Positions 8,498 to 15,164 of a DNA stretch of 40,680 nucleotides are shown one piece after another (the stretch's first letter is position 1; each line of letters begins with the position of its first letter). A program made the translations under genes and the position numbers. The stretch lies in NCBI RefSeq assembly GCF_020073815.1, contig NZ_JAIQZJ010000027.1:1-40680 (forward strand). The letters are read 5' to 3'. This DNA comes from Nocardioides mangrovi. Its GTDB lineage: Bacteria > Actinomycetota > Actinomycetes > Propionibacteriales > Nocardioidaceae. The notes beneath the pieces were generated by a model. It worked only from the letters and a program-made list of their open reading frames with translations, was not told the origin of the DNA and did no database searches.

Positions 8498-8958
8498 GCC
8501 TGGACCTCACCACCGCCCGGGACTGGCTGGCCGTCGCCGTCGAGGAGGCCCGGCTCGGGCTCGCCGAGGGCGGCATCCCGATCGGCGGCGCCCTGGTCGC
8601 CGCCGACGGCACGGTGCTCGGTCGCGGCCACAACCGCCGGGTGCAGGACGACGACCCGTCGATGCACGGCGAGACCTCGGCCTTCCGCAACGCCGGCCGG
8701 CAGCGCACCTACGCCGGCACCACGATGGTGACGACCCTGTCGCCGTGCTGGTACTGCTCGGGCCTGGTCCGCCAGTTCGGCATCTCGCGGGTCGTGGTCG
8801 GCGAGGCGACGACGTTCTTCGGCGGCCACGAGTGGCTCGCCGACAACGGGGTCGAGGTGCTCGTGCTCGAGGACCCGGAGTGCATCGGCCTGATGACCGA
8901 CTTCATCGCCGCGCGGCCCGAGCTGTGGTTCGAGGACATCGGCGAGGACCCCGCCTGA
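8494..8958 (+). CDS. Cytosine deaminase of the small zinc (FCY1/CDA) type
   Basis: The 154-residue enzyme belongs to the cytidine/deoxycytidylate deaminase fold. Zinc and catalytic motifs are MHGETSA (His ligand and proton-shuttle Glu) and SPCWYCSG (two Cys ligands). The overall form, with EGGIPIGGALVAADGTVLGRGHN at the start and RPELWFEDIGE at the end, resembles yeast FCY1 cytosine deaminase rather than the bacterial CodA amidohydrolase. It would convert imported cytosine to uracil and ammonia in the cytoplasm. The ATG overlaps the permease stop by 4 nt, giving a two-gene uptake-and-deamination operon. A guanine or other base deaminase is a less likely alternative. Confidence 0.88.
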   Translation: MSLDLTTARDWLAVAVEEARLGLAEGGIPIGGALVAADGTVLGRGHNRRVQDDDPSMHGETSAFRNAGRQRTYAGTTMVTTLSPCWYCSGLVRQFGISRVVVGEATTFFGGHEWLADNGVEVLVLEDPECIGLMTDFIAARPELWFEDIGEDPA

Positions 8959-8988
8959 GCGGGATCGTCGGCGTCGATCGTTGCCGGG

Positions 8989-9957
8989 TCAGTCCCGGAC
9001 GCGGACGACGGACTTGCCGAGCGTCTTGCGGTCGTCCATGTCGATGAGCGCCTGGCCGAACTCCTCGAGCGCGTACGACGCACCGATCGGCGGTCGGACG
9101 ATGCCCGACTCCATCATCGGCAGCAGCTCGGCCCACTGCTGCTGCATGTAGCCGGGACGGAACATCGCGTAGGCGCCCCAGCCGACGCCGCGGACGTCGA
9201 TGTTGTTGAGCAGCAGGCGGTTGACCTTGACCTCGGGGATCCCCTGCCCGGCGGCGAAGCCGACCACGAGCAGCCGGCCCTGGGTGCCGAGGGAGCGCAG
9301 CGAGTCGGTGAAGACGTCGCCTCCGACCACGTCGACCACCACGTCGACACCCTGGCCACTGGTCAGCTCCTTGACGGCGTCCTTGAACCCGTCGAGCAGC
9401 ACGGTCTCGTCCGCGCCCGCGGCCTTCGCGATCGCGGCCTTCTCGTCGGTGCTCACCACGGCGATCGTGCGCGCGCCGTACCCCTTGGCGACCTGGATGG
9501 TCGCGGTGCCGACGCCGCCGGCGGCGCCGTGCACGAGGACGGTCTCGCCGGCCTTCAGGTCGCCGCGCTCGGCGAGCGCGAACTGCGCCGTCAGGTAGTT
9601 CATCGGCAGCGCCGCACCCTCGTCGAAGGAGAGCGCGTCGGGGAGGTGGAACGTCGAGTCCGCGGGGTTGGCCACGAGCTCGCCCGCGCCGCCCCAGCCG
9701 CCGACGCCCGCCACCCGCTGGCCCGGCTCGTAGCCCTCCGGCCCGCTGACGACCACCCCGGCGAAGTCGACGCCGAGCGTGAACGGCACCTCCGGCTTGA
9801 GCTGGTACTCCCCCTTGCTCAGCAGCAGGTCCGGGAACGAGATCCCGACCCGGTGCACCTCCACCAGCACGTCGCTCTCTCCGGGCGTCGGCTCCAGCAC
9901 GTCGCGCACGACGACGTCAGCAGGACCGGTGGTGTCGATGACCTGGGCTGCACGCAT
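8989..9957 (-). CDS. Zinc-free MDR-family NADPH:quinone oxidoreductase
   Basis: The 322-residue protein belongs to the medium-chain dehydrogenase/reductase superfamily, Qor-like branch. It starts MRAAQVIDTTGPADVVV at 9957 and has the GVDFAGVVVSGP segment, the cofactor motif HGAAGGVGTATIQVAKGYGA, and VDVVVDVVGGDVF. The structural zinc cysteines and catalytic zinc ligands of alcohol dehydrogenases are absent, as in quinone oxidoreductases. It would reduce quinones or enones with NADPH in the cytoplasm. It stands alone; two REP-like repeats lie upstream of its start. Confidence 0.88.
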   Translation of the reverse strand: MRAAQVIDTTGPADVVVRDVLEPTPGESDVLVEVHRVGISFPDLLLSKGEYQLKPEVPFTLGVDFAGVVVSGPEGYEPGQRVAGVGGWGGAGELVANPADSTFHLPDALSFDEGAALPMNYLTAQFALAERGDLKAGETVLVHGAAGGVGTATIQVAKGYGARTIAVVSTDEKAAIAKAAGADETVLLDGFKDAVKELTSGQGVDVVVDVVGGDVFTDSLRSLGTQGRLLVVGFAAGQGIPEVKVNRLLLNNIDVRGVGWGAYAMFRPGYMQQQWAELLPMMESGIVRPPIGASYALEEFGQALIDMDDRKTLGKSVVRVRD

Positions 9958-9993
9958 GCGCCCGACGCTAGCGGGTGGGTGTTGGCCGTCGCT

Positions 9994-10035
9994 GGTTGAG
10001 GTGCGAAGGCGCCCTGGCGCCTGAGCCTCGAAACC
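9994..10035. repeat. REP-like imperfect palindrome, copy 1
   Basis: A 42-bp unit opens GGTTGAGGTGCGA and closes GAGCCTCGAAACC, with a GGCGCC-CT-GGCGCC core. GGTT...AACC ends, and AGG/CCT inner arms make it an imperfect palindrome. A second unit at 10156-10195 shares both ends almost base for base but has a different core, and a third, more diverged unit lies inside alkB (39156-39190). Such units are scattered, probably mobilised hairpins in actinobacterial genomes. Confidence 0.75.
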
Positions 10036-10367
10036 CGGCGAGCTGACCTTCGGCCTGCGGGAGGCGCGGACTCCTCGCCGACAGGCAGCAAAGGCGGGTA
10101 CGCCGCGCTCCCGGTCACCGCCGCCCCCGAACTTTCCGGTAAGTGCCAACCCGGTGGTTGAGGTGCGAGGAGCGCCAGCGACGAGCCTCGAAACCCCGGA
10201 AAGCCGACCATGGCCTGGTGCGCTGGTAGTCGACTGTCGGCGGTCGACGAGCAGGCGTTCCGGCGCGGGATCACGGCTCGGGATCGTGACCATCCTGTGA
10301 CCCAGAGCCCTGTGGATATGGGGGTTCTGAGCATCTCACTGTCGGTGGCCAGTGGTTGAGTGGACGT
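10036..10367. other. Intergenic stretch before the HNH gene
   Basis: This stretch has no convincing gene on either strand. It holds the second REP-like unit (10156-10195) and an imperfect inverted element GATCACG...CGTGACC near 10269-10292. Just before the HNH start there is another TGGTTGAG octamer (10353-10360), the same eight bases that open the repeats, perhaps a half unit. Nothing else stands out. Confidence 0.5.
10156..10195. repeat. REP-like imperfect palindrome, copy 2
   Basis: A 40-bp unit opens GGTTGAGGTGCGA and closes CGAGCCTCGAAACC, the same ends as copy 1. The core GGAGCGCCAGCGACG differs. It lies 120 bp from copy 1 in the same orientation. Confidence 0.75.
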
Positions 10368-11630
10368 ATGGCAACGACCGCGACTCCCACCCACCGAGTG
10401 TCGGTGGCGATCGCGCACGCGAGTGCTGATCTGACCTCGATCGCCGACGCTCCGGTCTGGTCGATGAGCGACACCGAAGCCGCCGAGGCGCTCGTCGAGC
10501 TTCAGTCACTGAAGGCGCAGGTCGCCGAGCTCGAAGCCCGAGTCGCCGCCCACGCCGACGAGCAGCACGTCGGGCAGGACCGCGGCGCGTCTTCGACCGC
10601 GGTGTGGCTCGCCAACCAGACCCGGACCACCCGCGCTGCGGCCCATTCGGCTGTGAAGCTGGGCAAGGACCTTCACGCCCACCCGTTCACCCGAGCCGCG
10701 CTCGCCGCCGGCGTGATCTGCGCCGACCAGGCCCGCGCGATCCTGCGCTGGGTCGACACGCTCCCCGACGACCTCGACCCGGAGCTGAAGGTCAGGGCCG
10801 AGCAGCACCTCCTCGACCTCGCGATGGAGCACGACGTCAACGGCCTCAACCGGCTCGGGAAGCGACTCTGGGAAGTGATCGACCCCGACGGTGCCGACGC
10901 CCGCGAGGCGGAGATCCTCGAACGCCAAGAGGCCAAGGCACTGCGCTCGATGTACCTCAAGGTCTGGGACGACGGCGACGGCTCCACCTGCAGTGCGTTC
11001 AAGATGCCCCACCTCGGCGGCGCCGCCCTGAAGAAGATCATCGCCGCCGTCATGGCCGCCAAGCACCAGAACGCCACCAAGGGCGCCGGCACCGGCCACC
11101 TCACCTCAGAGCGAACCGGTCCCGAGGCTCAGGGGCAGGCGTTCTACGAGCTGCTGATGCGGTTCCCGAAGAACAAGCTCCCCAAGCTCGGCGGCCTCAA
11201 CGCCACCCTCCTCGTGACCATCTCCGAGGAGTCGCTGCTGGGGCGCCTCGAGCAGGCCGGGACCATCCTCGACACCGGCGACCGCATCAGCGCCGCGCTC
11301 GCCCGGAAGCTGGCCTGCGAGGCCGGAATCCTCCCCGTCGTCATGAACGGGAAGTCCGAGGTCCTGGATCTGGGTCGCGAGCAGCGGCTGCACTCCAAGG
11401 CCCAGCGGATCGCGATCACCCTGCGCCAGCACGGACAGTGCGTCGCCGAGGGCTGCGACCGTACGAACGGCCTGCATGCCCACCACCTCATCGAGTGGGC
11501 GAAAGGCGGACCCACCGACCTGACCAACGCGGTCGGGTTGTGCCACTGGCACCACATGAAGGCCCACGACACCGGCTACGACTTGACCCACCACCCCAAC
11601 GGCAGCGTCACCTTCCACCGACGCTTATAG
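10368..11630 (+). CDS. DUF222 and HNH endonuclease domain protein (13E12 repeat family)
   Basis: The 420-residue protein has an N-terminal DUF222 region (about residues 30-290, with ELQSLKAQVAELEARVAAHAD and a conserved WLANQTRTT segment) and a C-terminal HNH nuclease motif near residues 357-395. There the pairs CVAEGCD and LCHWHH, LHAHHLIEW, and the Asn of LTNAVGL are all present, so the nuclease looks intact. This is the 13E12-type family, repeated many times in actinobacterial genomes and linked in mycobacteria to REP13E12 repeats and phage attachment. Its actual role is unknown. ATG at 10368 is chosen. Two REP-like palindromes lie upstream, fitting its usual repeat-rich surroundings. Confidence 0.88.
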   Translation: MATTATPTHRVSVAIAHASADLTSIADAPVWSMSDTEAAEALVELQSLKAQVAELEARVAAHADEQHVGQDRGASSTAVWLANQTRTTRAAAHSAVKLGKDLHAHPFTRAALAAGVICADQARAILRWVDTLPDDLDPELKVRAEQHLLDLAMEHDVNGLNRLGKRLWEVIDPDGADAREAEILERQEAKALRSMYLKVWDDGDGSTCSAFKMPHLGGAALKKIIAAVMAAKHQNATKGAGTGHLTSERTGPEAQGQAFYELLMRFPKNKLPKLGGLNATLLVTISEESLLGRLEQAGTILDTGDRISAALARKLACEAGILPVVMNGKSEVLDLGREQRLHSKAQRIAITLRQHGQCVAEGCDRTNGLHAHHLIEWAKGGPTDLTNAVGLCHWHHMKAHDTGYDLTHHPNGSVTFHRRL

Positions 11631-11661
11631 GAGGCCCGTGGAGCCGGCACTGGCTCGGCCC

Positions 11662-12123
11662 CTACAGGTCAGCACCGAAGACCAGCGCCGGTGCTCCGCC
11701 CTTCTCCACCTCGCGCTCGAGTGCGAGACCGATCTTCACTGCCACCCGCTGCGACGGTTCGTTGTCCGGACGGATGATGGCGATGAGATGCCCGACCCCC
11801 GAAGTGCGAGCGACCTCGCGGACGGCCAGGCCCGCCTCAGGCGCGTATCCCCGACCCCGCAGGTCCGGACGGACGTGCCACCCGGCCTCGACGAACCACT
11901 CTCCCTCGACCTCCTGCATGGTCAGGCCGCAGTCGCCGACGAACTCCCCGGCGTGGGTCTCGAGGACCCACAGACCGAACCCGTGCTCGGTGTAGTTGCG
12001 TCGGTTCCACGAGATCCAGCCCTCAGGTCCGCGCGAGCCCCCGAGGTCCAGCGAGGAGATGTCCGGCAGGTCCGCCTCGGTCATCTCGCGGAAGCGGAGC
12101 CTCGGCGTCGGCTCGGGCAGCAC
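11662..12123 (-). CDS. GNAT-family N-acetyltransferase (RimJ/RimL-like)
   Basis: The 153-residue protein starts MLPEPTPRLRFREMTEADL, the usual opening of RimJ/RimL-type acetyltransferases. The acetyl-CoA pyrophosphate loop is in VRPDLRGRGYAPEAG (R/Q-x-x-G-x-G/A pattern), followed by AIIRPDNEPSQRVAVKIGL, where the NxxS motif is typical. The acceptor may be a protein N terminus or a small molecule; nothing shows which. It converges on the HNH gene and follows the M15 peptidase on the same strand with 27 nt between them. Confidence 0.85.
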   Translation of the reverse strand: MLPEPTPRLRFREMTEADLPDISSLDLGGSRGPEGWISWNRRNYTEHGFGLWVLETHAGEFVGDCGLTMQEVEGEWFVEAGWHVRPDLRGRGYAPEAGLAVREVARTSGVGHLIAIIRPDNEPSQRVAVKIGLALEREVEKGGAPALVFGADL

Positions 12124-12150
12124 GCCATCACCGTAGTCCCGGCGGGAGGA

Positions 12151-13383
12151 TCAGCCGGGGCGGACCAGCTGGTTCATCTCGAAGTGCATCGGGTCGGTGT
12201 AGTGCCAGTCGCCGCCCCAGGTGAAGCCCCAGTGCTTGAAGATCGCGACGACGCCGCGGTCGATCTGGCCGGCGGTGCCGCGCTGGTTCTCGACGGCGTT
12301 GATGTCGAGGGCGAGACCGAAGGCGTGGTTGGAGAGCGTGGTGGTGCCGGCGATGAAGCGGGGGTAGTAGCAGCCGGCGTACTGGCTCGGGTGGATCTTG
12401 TCGGCGAGGCCCTGGGCCTGCACGTCCTGGAGGGCGGCCTTGAGCTGGGGGAAGATCAGCTTGTTGCAGGTGACGTTGCCGAGGATCGGCACCGTCTCGG
12501 TGGTGATGTGCGAGGCCACCCATGCGGGGTCGGGGGCGATGTGGCCGCCGCCGAGGACGGTGTAGCGGTAGGTGCCGACGGCGTCGGCGATGGTGCCGAC
12601 GACGACGGCGGTCTGCACGACACCCGGGTCCAGGCCGTAGCGGGCGACGGCATCGGTCATCGAGACGGTCGTGTCGGTGCCCTTGAGGATCTTCTCGATC
12701 GGCTTGCGCAGCGGCTCCGGGGCGGTGCCGCCGGTCCGGATCAGCAGCGCGTTGCCCTCCGTCATGCCGAGGTCGTCGATGTAGGTGTCGTTGACGACGG
12801 CGTCGACCAGCCAGGACTGCGCGGAGTAGGCGCCGACGTGCACCTTCACCGCGTCGTCGGTGCTGCCGAGGGCGAGGTAGTCGTTCTTGTCGATCGGGGA
12901 ACGCTTGACCAGCCCCGGTCGGATCGCCAGCTCGCCGCCGGCGACGCGCTGCCAGAACGTGTCGGCCTGGGCGCTGTCGGCCTTCGTGACCCAGTTGCGG
13001 TAGGTCGCGGGGTCGACCGCCGCGACCCGGATCGTGCGGTTCTCGATCGGGATCGAGGCGAGCGAGATCTGCTCGACGTCCTGGACCCCCTCCAGCTTCT
13101 CGATCGCGTCGATCCGGTCCTGCGGGATCGTCGCGGCGCCGTTGACCACGATGTCGGCGGGCGCGATCGCACCGGTCCGCTTGCCCGGCGGGTCGACCGC
13201 GTGGGCCGGGTCGAGGACGGACGCGGTCGCCGTCGGCGACCCGGACGCGGAGGCGCCGGGGTCGGTCGGCGGCGTCGACGACGCCGGGTCGCCGGCGTGC
13301 TCGCCGCCGCCGTCGCAGGCGGTCAGCGACGCCGTCAGCGCACCCATGAGTGCCGCCGTGCCGAGCGCGCGCGCCAGTCGCAT
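12151..13383 (-). CDS. Lipoprotein with D-Ala-D-Ala carboxypeptidase-like (M15) domain
   Basis: The 410-residue precursor has a lipoprotein signal (MRLARALGTAALMGA..., lipobox LTAC with C23), so it should be anchored outside the membrane. A Pro/Ser/Thr-rich linker follows to about residue 55. The last 110 residues carry the VanY/M15 zinc motifs SNHAFGLALDIN (His and Asp ligands) and DWHYTDPMHFE (catalytic Glu/His region). The role would be trimming peptidoglycan stem peptides. The long middle part (about 60-290) is not recognisable from motifs and is unusual next to short VanY enzymes; it may be a binding or regulatory domain. Confidence 0.82.
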   Translation of the reverse strand: MRLARALGTAALMGALTASLTACDGGGEHAGDPASSTPPTDPGASASGSPTATASVLDPAHAVDPPGKRTGAIAPADIVVNGAATIPQDRIDAIEKLEGVQDVEQISLASIPIENRTIRVAAVDPATYRNWVTKADSAQADTFWQRVAGGELAIRPGLVKRSPIDKNDYLALGSTDDAVKVHVGAYSAQSWLVDAVVNDTYIDDLGMTEGNALLIRTGGTAPEPLRKPIEKILKGTDTTVSMTDAVARYGLDPGVVQTAVVVGTIADAVGTYRYTVLGGGHIAPDPAWVASHITTETVPILGNVTCNKLIFPQLKAALQDVQAQGLADKIHPSQYAGCYYPRFIAGTTTLSNHAFGLALDINAVENQRGTAGQIDRGVVAIFKHWGFTWGGDWHYTDPMHFEMNQLVRPG

Positions 13384-13416
13384 AACCCCTCCCCAGGTGA
13401 CGAGGGTACGTCTACC

Positions 13417-13431
13417 CCGGGCGGGACCCGG
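13417..13431 (-). terminator. Possible terminator after etfA
   Basis: CCGGG (13417-13421) and CCCGG (13427-13431) form a short stem directly after the etfA stop. An outer TACCC/GGGTA pairing may lengthen it. It is weak, but it lies where the operon should end, before the start of the M15 gene. Confidence 0.35.
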
Positions 13432-14412
13432 CTACCCCCGGCGGCGCCGGATCTCGGCGTTGATCGCCGGGACCACCTCGTGCAGGTCGCCGATCACGGC
13501 GTACGTCGCCTTGGTGACCATCGGCGCCTCGGCGTCGGTGTTGATCGCGAGGATCGCCTTCGCCGACGAGCAGCCCGCCCAGTGCTGGATCGCGCCGCTG
13601 ATGCCGCACGGGATGTAGAGGTCCGGCGAGATCCGGGAGCCGGTCTGGCCGACCTGCTCGTGGTGCGGCCGCCAGCCGAGCGAGGTGACGACGCGGGAGA
13701 CGCCGAGCGAGGCGTCGAGCAGCTCGGTCAGCTCGAGCAGGTCCCCGAAGCCGTCCGACGACCCGGCGCCGCGGCCCGCGCCGACCACGACCTTCGCCGA
13801 CTTCAGCGACCCGGACAGGTCCGGCTCGGGCTCCTCGGTGGACACCACCCGCGCGACCAGGTCGGCCTCCGCGACGGCCGGCGTCTCGACGACGACCTCG
13901 GCCGGGCCCGGCGCGTCGGCCGGAGCCGCCTCGACCGCGTGCCCGGCGACGGTGAAGACCGCCGGTCGCTGCGAGAGCTGCATCTCCTCGAGCGCCGCAC
14001 CGCCGACCACCTGCCGGGTGACCGTGAAGGGTGAGAGACCGCCGAAGGACAGCACGTTGGCGGCCATCGCCACCCCGGCCCGTGCTCCGACGTGAGCCAT
14101 CACCTCGTTGCCCCGCGGGGTGCCGGCAGCCATCACCACGACCGAGCCCGCGGTCTCGCGGACCGCGAGGACGCCCGACGCCCAGGCGGCGCCCGAGAAC
14201 GCCTCGAAGGCCGGACCGGTCAACGCGTGCACACGACGTACGCCGTACGCCGCGAGCTCGTCGACCAGCGACGCGGACGGCTCACCGACCAGCACCACGT
14301 CGATCGGGACGCCACCGCCCGCTGCGGACAGGTCGCGAGCGAAGGTGACCGCCTCGCGGGACACCTCGACGGCATCGCCCGCGAGCGAGGTCTCCACCAG
14401 CACCAGGATCAT
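13432..14412 (-). CDS. etfA: Electron transfer flavoprotein alpha subunit
   Basis: The 326-residue protein has the ETF-alpha C-terminal FAD domain: VVGAGRGAGSS, VTSLGWRPHHEQVGQTG, LYIPCGISGAIQHWAG and AINTDAEAPM. It takes electrons from a flavoprotein dehydrogenase and passes them to ETF:quinone oxidoreductase. The start at 14412 overlaps the etfB stop by 4 nt, and etfB in turn overlaps the dimethylglycine dehydrogenase gene, so this ETF is probably dedicated to that enzyme. The N-terminal half is diverged from the general beta-oxidation ETF, which fits a specialised copy. It is the last gene of the operon controlled from 17703-17738. Confidence 0.93.
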   Translation of the reverse strand: MILVLVETSLAGDAVEVSREAVTFARDLSAAGGGVPIDVVLVGEPSASLVDELAAYGVRRVHALTGPAFEAFSGAAWASGVLAVRETAGSVVVMAAGTPRGNEVMAHVGARAGVAMAANVLSFGGLSPFTVTRQVVGGAALEEMQLSQRPAVFTVAGHAVEAAPADAPGPAEVVVETPAVAEADLVARVVSTEEPEPDLSGSLKSAKVVVGAGRGAGSSDGFGDLLELTELLDASLGVSRVVTSLGWRPHHEQVGQTGSRISPDLYIPCGISGAIQHWAGCSSAKAILAINTDAEAPMVTKATYAVIGDLHEVVPAINAEIRRRRG

Positions 14413-15164
14413 CGGGACAGCACCCCCAGCTGTTCGAGCACGTCGACCACGGCCGGCGCGGCCTCCGCACCCTTGCCGAGGATCTGCACGTCGGACGGCG
14501 CGGGCGGCGGGAGCAGCAGCCGCACGCGGCCCGGACCGGCCGGCTCGGCGGTCGGGGTGCGCTCGTCGATGGCGACCTTCTTGGCCTTCATCCGGCCGGG
14601 CACGGTCGGGTAGCGGGGCTCCACGCCGCCCTCGAGGACGGTGACGACGGCGGGCAGCGGGAGCCGGTAGGTCTCGTGGCCGTCCGGCCCGGCGCCACTC
14701 GCGGCGACCTGACCGTCGGCGACCGAGACGTTGGTGACGCCGTTGACCACGGGCCAGCCGAGCTCGTAGGCGAGCCGGATGCCGACCTGGAAGTCGCCGC
14801 TGTCGGCGGCGTCGTTGCCGAGCAGCACCAGGTCGTGGCCTCCCCCGGACTCCTGGGAGTCGCGGACGACGGCGGCGATCTCGCGCGCCACGTCGGCCGG
14901 GCCGAAGGTCTGCGGGTCGGCGACGACGTGGGTCGCGGCGGTGCAGCCGACGGCGAGCGCCGCCCGCAGCTGCTCGACCGCGTCGGCGTCGCCGAGCGTC
15001 ATCACCGTGGCATCGCCCAGCTGGACCGCGATCTCGACCGCGCACTCCTCGTGCGCGCTCATCGTGAAGCCGGCGTACCGGCCGTCGACGGCCTGCGCGT
15101 CGTCGGTCAGCACGACCTCGCTGGAGGAGTCGACGACCCGCTTGATGCAGACCAGGGTGGTCAT
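14409..15164 (-). CDS. etfB: Electron transfer flavoprotein beta subunit
   Basis: The 251-residue ETF-beta protein starts MTTLVCIKRVVDSSSEVVL and shows the AMP-binding-side motifs of the family: LGDADAVEQLRAALAVGC, DLVLLGNDAADSGDFQVG, GWPVVNGVTNV and PGRMKAKKVAIDE. With EtfA it forms the soluble heterodimer that carries electrons to the membrane. ATG at 15164 overlaps the upstream stop (ATGA) and its own stop overlaps etfA, so the three genes are tightly coupled. The C-terminal 40 residues are Pro/Ala rich and less conserved. Confidence 0.92.
   Translation of the reverse strand: MTTLVCIKRVVDSSSEVVLTDDAQAVDGRYAGFTMSAHEECAVEIAVQLGDATVMTLGDADAVEQLRAALAVGCTAATHVVADPQTFGPADVAREIAAVVRDSQESGGGHDLVLLGNDAADSGDFQVGIRLAYELGWPVVNGVTNVSVADGQVAASGAGPDGHETYRLPLPAVVTVLEGGVEPRYPTVPGRMKAKKVAIDERTPTAEPAGPGRVRLLLPPPAPSDVQILGKGAEAAPAVVDVLEQLGVLSR

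Noticed and set aside
10353..10360. A third intergenic REP-like unit before the HNH start
   Set aside because: Only the octamer TGGTTGAG matches; the closing CTCGAAACC end is absent.
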